The notes under the pieces were generated by a model. The model ran no database searches and was not told the DNA's origin. It saw only the letters and a list, made by a program, of their open reading frames with translations. Positions 1-9,042 of a stretch of 64,000 nt of DNA are shown one piece after another. The stretch comes from CALLPQ01 sp038531745. GTDB taxonomy: Bacteria > Pseudomonadota > Alphaproteobacteria > Caulobacterales > Parvularculaceae. A program made the translations under genes and the position numbers. The first letter of the stretch is position 1. Every line of letters begins with the position of its first letter. The stretch spans positions 62,001-126,000 of the forward strand of contig JBCBBJ010000003.1 of assembly GCA_038531745.1 (NCBI GenBank). Reading direction: 5' to 3'.

Positions 1-1
1 G

Positions 2-1207
2 GCCAATGGCGAAGAACGCACAGGTCTTGCGCCCCTACCCTGTCAGGGATTGCGGTTGTCAGCGGAGGTTACTGGACTTTTACGCCGGTTTGGCTTGACC
101 CGTATTGGGCAATTATATGACATTGATCGGCGCGCCCTTGCCCGGCGGTTTCGTGCCAAACACCAATGCGATGCGGTATTGCTTCGTCTTGATCAGGCTT
201 TGGGCCTGCGCCGGGAGCCGGTTGTGCCGTTAACCCCGCCACCACTCTTCAGCGCAGCATTACCCTGCCCCGAACCGTTGATCAGTACGCCTGCGCTTCT
301 TCTCGGGCTAGAAAAACTGGCGGCGGACCTATCCATACAACTGAAACACCAGAACAAAGGCGCACAAGCATTCACCTTTCACGGGTTCAGGGCAAATGGT
401 GAGCATGATGCGGTGCATCTTACCACGGCGCGCGCCTGCGCCGATGCGGACCATCTGGTTTATTTGTTCCGGGATCGGATTGAAAAGATCAATCCGGGCT
501 TTGGTATAGAGCATCTGGTGCTACAGGCTGACCGCACTAGCGCGCTTGAAACCATTACCACACCGCTGGCTGGTACCCTCACCGGCGGCGGCGCGGACCC
601 CCAGGCAACCGCCGAGCTGGTAGATCGTCTGACCGCAAAACTTGGACCCCATAGCGTTGCTGTCTCCACTTTTGCCGCGCGGCACCTGCCCGAAAAAGCC
701 GAGGGGCGAAGCGTCTTTGACGGGGCATGGCCAGCCAAGCCGAGCCCTTTTTCCATGCGCGGGCCCCGGCCCCAACGGCTGATTAACCCGCCAGAACCGA
801 TTACCGTGCTGGCTGAGGTACCCGACGGACCGCCGCGTACCTTTCGCTGGCGCCGGGTCCAACGCCATGTGTTAAAAGCCGATGGGCCCGAACGATTAGC
901 CCCGGAATGGTGGCAACACACCGCGCCCGTGACCGTCACCACGGATCCCCAGAAAGGCTCCCGCACCTGGCTGACGCCCAAGCTTGATCCGCGCGCCGAT
1001 GCCGAGCAAATCTGTAAAGGGCGTACACAGATTGAAAAATCTCTAGTAGATGATCATGAGCGCGCGCCCGTTAAAAAGCCGCGGACCCGCGATTATTACC
1101 GGATAGAAGACGACCAGGGGCGCCGTTACTGGATTTATCGCGATGGGCTCTATGACGACAATCGCGGCGGCACACCCACCTGGTTTATGCATGGATTGTT
1201 CGCATGA
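2..1207 (+). CDS. imuB: ImuB, Y-family DNA polymerase-like protein (5' end cut by window)
   Basis: The reading frame is open to the first base of the window, so the N-terminal part lies outside; a TTG at position 50 is internal, not the start. What remains is the thumb/little-finger and C-terminal part of an ImuB protein. The helix-hairpin-helix-like stretch GLLRRFGLTRIGQLYD near the beginning and the C-terminal RDYYRIEDDQGRRYWIYRDG block are typical of ImuB. ImuB is a catalytically inactive polymerase homologue that links DnaE2 to the beta clamp in damage-induced mutagenesis. The stop overlaps the dnaE2 start by 4 bases (ATGA), which indicates translational coupling. imuA and any LexA operator would be upstream and cannot be seen. 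Confidence 0.93.
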   Translation, partial: ANGEERTGLAPLPCQGLRLSAEVTGLLRRFGLTRIGQLYDIDRRALARRFRAKHQCDAVLLRLDQALGLRREPVVPLTPPPLFSAALPCPEPLISTPALLLGLEKLAADLSIQLKHQNKGAQAFTFHGFRANGEHDAVHLTTARACADADHLVYLFRDRIEKINPGFGIEHLVLQADRTSALETITTPLAGTLTGGGADPQATAELVDRLTAKLGPHSVAVSTFAARHLPEKAEGRSVFDGAWPAKPSPFSMRGPRPQRLINPPEPITVLAEVPDGPPRTFRWRRVQRHVLKADGPERLAPEWWQHTAPVTVTTDPQKGSRTWLTPKLDPRADAEQICKGRTQIEKSLVDDHERAPVKKPRTRDYYRIEDDQGRRYWIYRDGLYDDNRGGTPTWFMHGLFA

Positions 1208-4200
1208 CCGGTTACGCAGAACTTGTCACGGCAACAAATTTTTCTTTCCTGCGCGGCGGTGCCCATGCTGAGGAATTGGTGGTGCGCGCCGCTGAGTTGG
1301 GACTGCACGCCATCGGCATCGCCGATGTCAATACGCTGGCCGGTGTGGTACGCGCGCATATTGCGGCCAAAGAACACGGGGTTAAAGTGCTGGTGGGCGC
1401 GCGGTTGGTCCCCCTCGATGGGCCTGACCTGATTTGCTATCCGCGTAATCGGGCGGCCTATGGAGCCTTGTCACAGTTACTATCGGCTGGCAAATGCGCC
1501 GCACCCAAAGGTGAATGCCATATCCATATGGCTGATATTATCGATCAGCTTACTGATCATTACTTTATCCTGATCCCACCATTGGGGCCAATTATAGATG
1601 TTGATGAGGCTTTTCTTGAAAAAGCCCGGCATCTAGCGTGCCGTCTGTCGTCCCCTTTGTTTTTGGGCGTACGGCCAAGCTTTCACGGTCAAAACCGGGA
1701 GTATCTGGCGCGTATGGCTGAACTGGGGGCCGGTTTGGGCATACCGCTGATTGCCCATAATGATGTGCTTTACCATGCCCCCGAACGCCGCCCGTTACAG
1801 GATGTACTGACCTGTATCCGCGAAGGGTGCACCATCCAGGAGGCTGGACACCGTCTGGAAGCCAATGCCGAGCGGCATTTGAAGTCACCGGCGGAAATGG
1901 CCCGTCTTTTTGCAGGCTACGAGGCCGCCATCAGCCGAACCATCGACATTGCCGATGCGTGCACATTTTCCCTTGATGAATTATCCTATCAGTACCCTGA
2001 TGAGCCGGTACCGCCCGGCACGTCCGCGCAAGACCATCTTGAGGCGCTTACCTTTAAGGGGGCGAACTGGCGATATCCCGGCGGTGTGCCAGAAAAAATT
2101 ACCAACGCCTTGAAAAAAGAACTTACACTGATCAAAGGGCTTGATTATGCGCCTTATTTTCTTACCGTTTATGATGTTGTGGCCTGGGCCCGGGGGCAAG
2201 ATATCTTATGCCAGGGCCGGGGCTCGGCGGCCAATTCGGCGGTTTGTTTCTGTCTGGGGATCACCAGCGTTGACCCCAGCCAGACCAGCCTGTTGTTCGA
2301 GCGGTTTTTATCTAAAGAACGCCGCGAGCCGCCTGATATTGATGTGGATTTTGAACATGAGCGACGCGAGGAAGTTATTCAGTATGTATATCAACGCTAT
2401 GGTCGTCACCGCGCGGCACTAACCGCCACGGTTATCTCCTACCGCCCCCGCTCGGCTATTCGTGAGGTTTGTAAAGCGCTGGGTTTATCTGAGGATATTG
2501 CCACGGCCATGGCAGGAACCGTTTGGGGCAGTTGGGGCTCTGACGTGAATACTGACCAGATCCAAAAGACCGGTCTTGACCCCAATAACCCCATAATCCG
2601 ACGGGCGATCACGCTCACCCGGCAATTGATCGGTTTCCCGCGCCATCTTTCTCAACATGTGGGCGGCTTTATATTGACCCAGGGGCCGTTGACCGAAACC
2701 GTGCCCATCGGCAATGCCGCCATGGCCGACCGCACCTTTATTGAGTGGGACAAGGACGATATCAACGCGCTCGGCATTATGAAGGTTGATGTGCTGGCGC
2801 TGGGGATGCTTACTTGTATCCGCAAATGTTTTGATCTTTTGCGGCTCCATAAAAATATTGATCTGAACCTCGCCACGGTCCCGCAAGGGGATGTGGCGAC
2901 CTATGACATGCTGTGCGCTGCGGACAGTCTTGGGGTTTTTCAGGTGGAAAGCCGGGCCCAGATGAATATGCTCCCGCGTCTGCGCCCACGGGAATTTTAT
3001 GATCTGGTAATTGAGGTAGCAATCGTCCGCCCGGGTCCTATTCAGGGCGATATGGTCCATCCCTATTTACGTCGGCGTCAGGGGGTGGAGCCGGTGGCCT
3101 ATCCCAGCCCGTCACCGGTGCATGGACCCGCCGACGAGTTAGAACGTATTCTCAAACGCACCTTGGGTGTGCCTTTGTTCCAGGAACAGGCCATGCAAAT
3201 CTCCATTGATGCCGCCCAGTTTACGCCCGAAGAAGCCAATGGCCTGCGCCGCGCCATGGCAACCTTTCGCAAGGTTGGCACCATCCTGAATTATGAAGGC
3301 ATGATGGTCGATCGTATGGTGGCGCGCGGCTATGACCCGGTTTTTGCCCAGCGCTGTTTTGATCAGGTAAAAGGCTTTGGCGAATATGGCTTCCCTGAGA
3401 GCCATGCGGCGAGTTTTGCGCTCCTCGTTTATGTGTCAAGCTGGCTAAAATGTCACCACCCGGATGTTTTTTGTGCAGCCTTGCTCAATAGCCAACCCAT
3501 GGGCTTTTATGCGCCGGCGCAAATTGTTGGCGATGCGCGCGGCCATCATGTGACCGTTCGCCCGCCCGATGTGAACCTGTCCGACTGGGACAATATTCTG
3601 GAGCCGGATGATCACGGAAAATGGGCCGTTCGCTTGGGTTTGCGCCAGATTGATGGTCTGGCCGAAGAGGATATGCACACCCTGATCGACCAGCGCGATG
3701 CGGGTTATGAGGCACTAACAGACATTCGCCAGCGTACTGGCCTCGGGCGCAAATCACTGGAATTGTTGGCCGCCGCCGACGCATTCGGCTCCTTGGGGCT
3801 GGGGCGCCGGGATGCTTTGTGGGCTGTGCGCGGGGAGGCAACGACCCCGGCCCTGCCTTTATTTGCCGCGGCTGAAATAGCCGATGAAGGCCGCGATCAC
3901 CGGGTCAATCTGCCCGTCATGCCAACCTCAGAGGAGGTTATTCAGGATTACCAGACAACACGCTTGTCCCTGAAGGATCATCCCATGACATTCCTGCGCA
4001 GTCATTATAACCGTATGCGGATTATGACCACCCATGATGCGTGCGCCGCGCCCGATGGGACCCGGTTGATGACCGCTGGTATTGTGCTGATCCGCCAGCG
4101 GCCAGGCTCGGCCAAGGGGGTCTTTTTTATTACCATAGAAGATGAAACCGGTGTGGCTAATCTGGTAGTGTGGCCAAAGGTTGGGGCGGTTTATCGCCCG

Positions 4201-4569
4201 GTGGTAATGGGCGCGCGGATCCTGATGATCAAAGGCCGGGTCCAACGCGCCGATGCGATTACTCATATTGTGGCGGATCAGTTGATTGATCGCACCGATG
4301 ATTTGCGCCTCCTGTCTGAGGATGTTCAGCGCAAATCCCTCGATAATATTCTGGCCCATGCGGACCATGGCCGCGCACCCCTGCCCGCAAGCGGTGACGG
4401 GGTAGCCAAACGGCTGGCAAAACTGCCCAAGGATGATCCGCTGTTGACCATGCTGGCCCGCGCCGATGAGGTACGCCGTCCAATCCCCGAAGACCGCCGC
4501 AGCGGCACCTCCCTGCGCACCCATCCGCGCAATGTACGCGTAATCCCCAAAAGCCGTGACTTTCATTAA
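1204..4569 (+). CDS. dnaE2: Error-prone DNA polymerase DnaE2 (ImuC)
   Basis: This 1121-residue protein is a C-family DNA polymerase alpha subunit of the DnaE2 type, which performs translesion synthesis with ImuA and ImuB. An N-terminal PHP domain begins with YAELVTATNFSFLRGGAHAE. The polymerase core carries GRGSAANSAVCFCLG (about residue 340) and PDIDVDFEHERR, which holds two catalytic aspartates (about residue 378). An OB-fold segment lies near residues 960-1040. Its length is normal for the family, and position directly after imuB separates it from the replicative DnaE1. The ATG overlaps the imuB stop. The cassette is normally SOS-induced, but the operator is outside the window. Confidence 0.96.
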   Translation: MTGYAELVTATNFSFLRGGAHAEELVVRAAELGLHAIGIADVNTLAGVVRAHIAAKEHGVKVLVGARLVPLDGPDLICYPRNRAAYGALSQLLSAGKCAAPKGECHIHMADIIDQLTDHYFILIPPLGPIIDVDEAFLEKARHLACRLSSPLFLGVRPSFHGQNREYLARMAELGAGLGIPLIAHNDVLYHAPERRPLQDVLTCIREGCTIQEAGHRLEANAERHLKSPAEMARLFAGYEAAISRTIDIADACTFSLDELSYQYPDEPVPPGTSAQDHLEALTFKGANWRYPGGVPEKITNALKKELTLIKGLDYAPYFLTVYDVVAWARGQDILCQGRGSAANSAVCFCLGITSVDPSQTSLLFERFLSKERREPPDIDVDFEHERREEVIQYVYQRYGRHRAALTATVISYRPRSAIREVCKALGLSEDIATAMAGTVWGSWGSDVNTDQIQKTGLDPNNPIIRRAITLTRQLIGFPRHLSQHVGGFILTQGPLTETVPIGNAAMADRTFIEWDKDDINALGIMKVDVLALGMLTCIRKCFDLLRLHKNIDLNLATVPQGDVATYDMLCAADSLGVFQVESRAQMNMLPRLRPREFYDLVIEVAIVRPGPIQGDMVHPYLRRRQGVEPVAYPSPSPVHGPADELERILKRTLGVPLFQEQAMQISIDAAQFTPEEANGLRRAMATFRKVGTILNYEGMMVDRMVARGYDPVFAQRCFDQVKGFGEYGFPESHAASFALLVYVSSWLKCHHPDVFCAALLNSQPMGFYAPAQIVGDARGHHVTVRPPDVNLSDWDNILEPDDHGKWAVRLGLRQIDGLAEEDMHTLIDQRDAGYEALTDIRQRTGLGRKSLELLAAADAFGSLGLGRRDALWAVRGEATTPALPLFAAAEIADEGRDHRVNLPVMPTSEEVIQDYQTTRLSLKDHPMTFLRSHYNRMRIMTTHDACAAPDGTRLMTAGIVLIRQRPGSAKGVFFITIEDETGVANLVVWPKVGAVYRPVVMGARILMIKGRVQRADAITHIVADQLIDRTDDLRLLSEDVQRKSLDNILAHADHGRAPLPASGDGVAKRLAKLPKDDPLLTMLARADEVRRPIPEDRRSGTSLRTHPRNVRVIPKSRDFH

Positions 4570-4589
4570 GCCCGCTCTTAAAAACCTGT

Positions 4590-5291
4590 ATGGATTTTCC
4601 TTCCCCGCTCACAAAGGCCACTCTGATCAAACGCTATAAGCGCTTTCTTGCCGATCTCATATTGGCTGATGGCACCGAAGTGACAGCCCATTGTGCTAAT
4701 CCGGGTTCCATGATGGGCGTTGCGCCCACCGGAGCAACAGCGTGGCTATCCTGGTCCGACAGTAAAACGCGCAAACTGCCCTGGTCCCTTGAACTGGTTG
4801 AGGTGGACAACACCCTTGTGGCGATCAACACCAATAACCCCAACAAGATCGGCACCGAAGCCATCAAAGCCGGGCTGATCCCCCCATTATCAGGGTATGA
4901 AACACTGCGCCGTGAGGTGAAATACAGCGTCAATAGTCGCATCGATATTTTGCTGAACGGGCCAGGCAAACCCGACTGTTATGTGGAAATCAAAAATGTG
5001 CACCTCATGCGCACACCCGGCCTTGCGGAGTTCCCCGATAGCGTCACCAGCCGCGGCGCCAAACATCTGGGTGATCTAAGCGCCATGGTGGCGGCGGGGC
5101 ACCGCGCGGTCATGTTATATATTGTTCAACGGGGCGATTGCGACAGCTTTGCCTTGGCCCACGACCTTGATCCCGCTTACGGTGAAGCCATGGATGCCGC
5201 CCGCGCCGCCGGGGTTGACGTTCTGTGTTATGATTGTGATGTATCTGTAAGCGGCGTGACAGCGCGGCGGCCTCTCCCTGTTGAATTTTAG
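4590..5291 (+). CDS. sfsA: SfsA family DNA/RNA nuclease (sugar fermentation stimulation protein homologue)
   Basis: This 233-residue protein matches SfsA over its full length. The N-terminal region has TKATLIKRYKRFLADLIL and ANPGSMMG, and the central PDCYVEIKNVHL (about residues 129-140) is the conserved PD-(D/E)xK-like nuclease motif. The family was named for maltose metabolism in E. coli and has since been assigned nuclease activity; its cellular role in alphaproteobacteria is not settled. It starts 20 bases after dnaE2 with no strong ribosome binding site, so it may be read through from the imu cassette. It also commonly lies upstream of map, as here, so this arrangement is ordinary. Confidence 0.93.
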   Translation: MDFPSPLTKATLIKRYKRFLADLILADGTEVTAHCANPGSMMGVAPTGATAWLSWSDSKTRKLPWSLELVEVDNTLVAINTNNPNKIGTEAIKAGLIPPLSGYETLRREVKYSVNSRIDILLNGPGKPDCYVEIKNVHLMRTPGLAEFPDSVTSRGAKHLGDLSAMVAAGHRAVMLYIVQRGDCDSFALAHDLDPAYGEAMDAARAAGVDVLCYDCDVSVSGVTARRPLPVEF

Positions 5292-5356
5292 GTCGCGATC
5301 AAAAACGCTCCGTTAACGCCCTATCTGTTTTAGACACCCCGCACGGAAGAAGCCTC

Positions 5357-6208
5357 ATGAGCAATACCGACATCGCCATGGATGAAGCGCTCGATCGCAC
5401 CACAACAATAAAAACCCACGGGCCGGAGGGATTGGCCGGTATGCGCGCCGCAGGCGCGCTAGCCGCACAATGCCTTGATATGCTGGTGCCCCATGTGAAA
5501 CCGGGTGTAACAACACAAGCGCTCGATGATCTTGCCCGGGCCTTTGTGCTTGATCACGGGGCTTTGCCTGCCTGCGTTGGTTATCGCGGCTATCGTCATA
5601 CGATCTGTACATCAATTAATCATGTGATTTGCCACGGTATTCCGTCGCCCAAACCACTCAAAAATGGTGACATCGTCAATATCGATGTGACCGTTATTGT
5701 TGATGGCTGGCATGGCGATACAAGCCGCATGTTTTTTGCAGGCGAGCCAAAGGTCAAAGCGAAACGCTTGTGCGATGTAACCTTTGAGTGTTTGTGGCGC
5801 GGTATTGAACAGGTCAAACCCGGCAAAACGCTGTATGATATCGGGGCGGCAATTCAATCCCATGCGGAGGGAAATGGCTTTTCGGTTGTGCGCGATTTTT
5901 GCGGCCATGGTGTGGGCCGGGTTTTCCATGATGCGCCAAATATTGTGCATTATGGGGAGGTTAAGGACCGATTTTCCGGCCGTCACCGCGCGCCGGATAC
6001 GGTTTTGGAACCGGGCATGTTCTTCACCATTGAACCAATGATCAATGAGGGCAAGCCAGACGTAAAGTTATTGAAAGACAATTGGACAGCCGTCACGCGC
6101 GACAAATCCCTTACGGCACAATTTGAACATTCTTTGGGCGTAACCGAAACGGGGTTTGAGATTTTCACCACCTCACCATCAGGGCACAATCAACCGCCAT
6201 ACGCCTAA
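5357..6208 (+). CDS. map: Type I methionine aminopeptidase
   Basis: This 283-residue cytosolic metalloprotease removes N-terminal methionine from new proteins. The pita-bread fold residues are visible: INHVICHGIP, DVTVIVDGWHGDTSRMF (metal-binding aspartates), GHGVGRVFHDAPNIVHY (metal-binding histidine) and FTIEPMI (metal-binding glutamate). A leader of about 25 residues before GMRAAG is slightly longer than in E. coli Map. The ATG at 5357 follows a GGAAGAAG ribosome binding site. It lies between sfsA and radC on the same strand, a common alphaproteobacterial order. Confidence 0.96.
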   Translation: MSNTDIAMDEALDRTTTIKTHGPEGLAGMRAAGALAAQCLDMLVPHVKPGVTTQALDDLARAFVLDHGALPACVGYRGYRHTICTSINHVICHGIPSPKPLKNGDIVNIDVTVIVDGWHGDTSRMFFAGEPKVKAKRLCDVTFECLWRGIEQVKPGKTLYDIGAAIQSHAEGNGFSVVRDFCGHGVGRVFHDAPNIVHYGEVKDRFSGRHRAPDTVLEPGMFFTIEPMINEGKPDVKLLKDNWTAVTRDKSLTAQFEHSLGVTETGFEIFTTSPSGHNQPPYA

Positions 6209-6241
6209 TGGCACGACGCTGAGGGGAGCATCAGCGCACGC

Positions 6242-6940
6242 ATGAGCGAACAAAAACCGATATTGCCGGTGGATCATCGTAAGGGACACCGCGAACGTTT
6301 GCGTGCACGGTTTGCCCGCGCCGGTGTTGATGGCGTTCAAGATTATGAACTGCTCGAGCTTCTCCTTTTCCGGTCAATTCCCCAACGCGATGTTAAACCG
6401 GTGGCTAAAGACCTTATTCACGCCTTTGGCGGCTTTGCCGAGGTAATTGCTGCGCCCACGGAACGGTTGACCGAATTCAAGTTTATCTCTGAAAAAGTTG
6501 CCTTGGACCTCAAGCTTGTGCACGCAAGCGCCGTGAAACTTGCCCAAGCGCGGGTCTTGAACCGCCCGGTGATTTCTTCGTGGCAGGATTTATTGGCCTA
6601 TTGCCGCGCGGCCATGGCCGATGAAAAGACTGAGCTTTTCCGCATTTTATTCTTGGATCGAAAAAATATTCTGATTGCTGATGAAGTACAGCAGCGCGGC
6701 ACCGTAGATCATACCCCTGTTTATCCGCGCGAAGTTGTCAAACGCGCGTTGGAGCTTGGTGCGTCAGCAATCATCCTGGTGCACAATCACCCTTCTGGCG
6801 ATCCCACACCCTCAAAAGCCGATATCGATATGACCAATCAAATCAAAGACGCGGCCATGGCACTGGGCATCCGTCTCCACGATCATTTGGTGATCGGCAA
6901 AGACCGTGAAGCCAGTTTCAAAAGTCTGCGCCTGTTGTGA
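6242..6940 (+). CDS. radC: RadC family protein (JAB/MPN domain)
   Basis: This 232-residue protein has the RadC layout: an N-terminal helical UPF0758 region (residues 10-80, with DYELLELLLFRSIPQRDVKP) and a C-terminal JAB1/MPN metalloprotease-like domain. The metal-binding motif HNHPSGDPTPSKAD lies near residue 181, with a conserved glutamate upstream in FLDRKN...EVQQRGT. Despite the name, a direct role in DNA repair has not been established for the family. It starts 33 bases after map and is probably co-transcribed with it. It converges on the lipoprotein gene to its right, and I see no strong terminator between them. Confidence 0.95.
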   Translation: MSEQKPILPVDHRKGHRERLRARFARAGVDGVQDYELLELLLFRSIPQRDVKPVAKDLIHAFGGFAEVIAAPTERLTEFKFISEKVALDLKLVHASAVKLAQARVLNRPVISSWQDLLAYCRAAMADEKTELFRILFLDRKNILIADEVQQRGTVDHTPVYPREVVKRALELGASAIILVHNHPSGDPTPSKADIDMTNQIKDAAMALGIRLHDHLVIGKDREASFKSLRLL

Positions 6941-6966
6941 CGACGGGTGCCGTGGGCACGAGTGGT

Positions 6967-7800
6967 CTATTTTAGACCTAACCCGGTAATTTCCATCCGC
7001 GCCGCAGCGCCGTAGATTTTTGATCCATCGCCCGCACTCGTGGCGGCGGTGAGATCACCAAATTGCCCAAGGGCAATATCAATCTGCGCCAAAGCGTCTG
7101 TCTTTGCGGTTTTTTCTGCCGTCCCGTTGGCGGTTTGATCATTCAGGATTGCTTTTGCCGTATTCAAAAATCCGTAGGCGTCCTGATATTCGTGGGCATT
7201 TATGATGGCGCCTGTACCATCAACACCCAGCTTGAATTCATCGGCCGCCGTTCGCGTCAATCCCGATAAAGCAACAATCGTCTTGCCAAGGGAAAGAGCC
7301 GGTTGGTGCTGTTTAATATCGGCAAGCAGTTGCGTGTAAACGGTTTCAACATCGCCTTTATTGGCTAGCGCTTCGGTCAATGCGGTGAGGCCATCGGCAA
7401 AACCTGGTTGCTTGCGCGCGGTGATCGCAGGGGCAAGCGCCTTATAAAGCTCGCTCCCGGGATGTTTTGCGTGGGTTGCAGCCATCTCGAATTCGCCCTG
7501 GCGATAGAGCGTGATAAAAGCAAATAAATGCCCGCGCACCTGACCTAGCGCTTGTAAATAGGCCCCATCATTGCTGGCCAGGTTGGCACTGCTTGTGCCT
7601 TCGCCCTCACCTTCTCCTGCGCCACCTTCGCCTTCAGCCTCTCCTTCGCCGGTGGCGCCCTCGCCGCTGATTGCTGGCGCCGCGCCAGTGCCCTCTTGCC
7701 CTTCGCCTTCGCCCTCCCCCTCGGCGCCGCACGCCACGAGTAACAAGGCGCAGCCAACGGTTGCGGTTGAAAGACTGGTGAAAGATTTATATCGACGCAT
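6967..7800 (-). CDS. Hypothetical lipoprotein with an E/G-rich linker
   Basis: I do not recognise this 277-residue protein. The start at 7800 was chosen over an upstream in-frame start because it has an AGGAATT ribosome binding site and gives a clean lipoprotein signal with lipobox LVAC (Cys24). Residues 27 to about 75 are almost entirely Glu and Gly with some Ala and Ser, an acidic flexible linker encoded by short degenerate repeats. The remaining 200 residues look all-alpha and include GHLFAFITLYRQGEFEMAATHAKHPG; the His-x-x-His-Pro pair and Glu residues could bind metal, but this is a guess. It is divergent from piuC and shares a Fur-like palindrome with it, which hints at an iron-linked role in the cell envelope. 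Confidence 0.75.
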   Translation of the reverse strand: MRRYKSFTSLSTATVGCALLLVACGAEGEGEGEGQEGTGAAPAISGEGATGEGEAEGEGGAGEGEGEGTSSANLASNDGAYLQALGQVRGHLFAFITLYRQGEFEMAATHAKHPGSELYKALAPAITARKQPGFADGLTALTEALANKGDVETVYTQLLADIKQHQPALSLGKTIVALSGLTRTAADEFKLGVDGTGAIINAHEYQDAYGFLNTAKAILNDQTANGTAEKTAKTDALAQIDIALGQFGDLTAATSAGDGSKIYGAAARMEITGLGLK

Positions 7801-7871
7801 GGGTAATTCCTGACAAATGGGGCGCGTATCTGCAGAACGCTCCCGTGATGTATAGACCAATGACGTCTTAT

Positions 7872-7888
7872 ATGCAAATGAGTTGCAT
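7872..7888. promoter_or_regulatory. Fur-type palindrome with overlapping promoter elements between lipoprotein gene and piuC
   Basis: The 17-base site is a perfect inverted repeat ATGCAA-ATGAG-TTGCAT, which fits the TGC-N9-GCA pattern of alphaproteobacterial Fur/Mur-type boxes. It ends 18 bases before the piuC GTG. On the minus strand its arm TTGCAT forms a -35 element followed, after exactly 17 bases, by TATACA (7849-7854), a plausible sigma-70 promoter for the lipoprotein gene. A bound repressor would therefore block both directions. Assignment to Fur rather than another TGC-reading regulator is inference. Confidence 0.6.
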
Positions 7889-7906
7889 TAAAAGGAAAGA
7901 TCGGCT

Positions 7907-8563
7907 GTGATCCAGATTGCCAATGTCTTGCCCGAACCGGACTGCGACGCCATCACTGACGCGTTGGGTGTCGAGGACTGCTGGATCAGCGGGGAAAGTA
8001 CCGCAGGCGGACAGGCGCGACAGGTCAAACATAATCTGCAGGCAGATCTAAATACCGCCCCCGTGCGCGGGGTCATAGAGAAAATCGTTAAAGCCATCAG
8101 CACGAACACGATTGTCAAAGCATATGCACAGCCAAAGCAAATCGTTCGGCCGATGATTAACCGGTTCGACCGCGAAATGGCTTATGGCAATCATGTTGAC
8201 GCCGCCTTTATTGATGGTCAGCCTACGGATTTATCATTTACCCTGTTTTTGACCGATCCTGATACTTACGAAGGCGGTGACCTGATCATTCAAAATGACG
8301 GTAGCGAAGACGTGATAAAATTGGCGAAGGGTCACCTTGTTCTCTATAGCGCGGCTCATGTGCATGAGGTGACAATGGTTACCAAAGGCTGTCGTATTGC
8401 TGCGGTGGGTTGGATCACAAGCCGCATCGCCTCGGCTGAGGCTCGCGCGGCGCTGTTTGATATTGAGCAGGTGTTAGCAGCCATGGACCGCACGGAAGAC
8501 CGCGCAGCGTGGCTAAAACTCACCAATGCGCGGAACCGGCTATTGCGGCTGTTTAGCCGTTAG
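7907..8563 (+). CDS. piuC: PKHD-type Fe(II)/2-oxoglutarate hydroxylase, PiuC family
   Basis: This 218-residue protein belongs to the PiuC/YbiX dioxygenases, often found with TonB receptors for iron uptake. The iron-binding facial triad is visible: the HxD pair in GNHVDAAFIDG (about residue 98) and the distal histidine in AAHVHEVTMVTKG (about residue 148), followed by the 2-oxoglutarate-binding arginine in GCRIAAVGW. The GTG start follows an AAGGAA ribosome binding site 9 bases upstream. No TonB receptor is adjacent; its neighbour is the divergent lipoprotein gene with a shared Fur-like site. The stop overlaps that of the convergent DUF805 gene by 4 bases. Confidence 0.92.
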   Translation: MIQIANVLPEPDCDAITDALGVEDCWISGESTAGGQARQVKHNLQADLNTAPVRGVIEKIVKAISTNTIVKAYAQPKQIVRPMINRFDREMAYGNHVDAAFIDGQPTDLSFTLFLTDPDTYEGGDLIIQNDGSEDVIKLAKGHLVLYSAAHVHEVTMVTKGCRIAAVGWITSRIASAEARAALFDIEQVLAAMDRTEDRAAWLKLTNARNRLLRLFSR

Positions 8564-9042
8564 TCTAGCGGCTCGGGGGTTTGTTCGGGGCGCGCCGGAA
8601 TGATACCAAGCTCGATCATGGCCCAAAGGCCTAAGCCAAAGTTCACAATCCCCAGAACCTGACCAAAACTATTTGGTGTGAACAGTTCAATCGTCTGGCC
8701 TAGAAAAAGTTGTGGCTGAAAACTTCCCGTGACCCCAAGCATCTGCAAGATCGGAGTTAGAACAGCAAAACCGGCAAAGACAAGGGCAAGAACGAGCGGT
8801 CGCCCACGTTCTCGCAACCGTTTGACTGATAAATTATAAAACAGAAAAGCAGTACCCAAGGAGACAAGAATACTTGCCAGATTTAGCGCGAGCCGGGACG
8901 TACCGAAACCAACGAGGGAAACCAAAAGCCCTAAAAAAAGAGACACAAAAAAACCGATGACAATAATGCCCAGAAGACCAAGCCACCAGACTTTACGGTT
9001 TATAATGCCTACGGATGAAAAATAGAGACGGCTAAAATCCAC
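8560..9042 (-). CDS. DUF805 family inner-membrane protein
   Basis: This 160-residue protein has about four hydrophobic segments (near residues 18-45, 50-70, 82-102 and 125-148). The N-terminal GIINRKVWWLGLLG and the cytosolic loop SVKRLRERGRP match the DUF805 pattern of an aromatic-rich first helix and a KRLxxRG loop; WAMIELGIIP near the end is also typical. The function of the family is unknown. It starts with GTG, which overlaps the TAG stop of the upstream isoaspartyl peptidase gene by one base (TAGTG), so the two are translationally coupled. Confidence 0.82.
   Translation of the reverse strand: MDFSRLYFSSVGIINRKVWWLGLLGIIVIGFFVSLFLGLLVSLVGFGTSRLALNLASILVSLGTAFLFYNLSVKRLRERGRPLVLALVFAGFAVLTPILQMLGVTGSFQPQLFLGQTIELFTPNSFGQVLGIVNFGLGLWAMIELGIIPARPEQTPEPLD

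Noticed and set aside
7580..7730. Short repeats resembling a CRISPR or satellite array
   Set aside because: The repeats are a few bases long, imperfect and in frame, encoding a Glu/Gly linker; there are no spacers.
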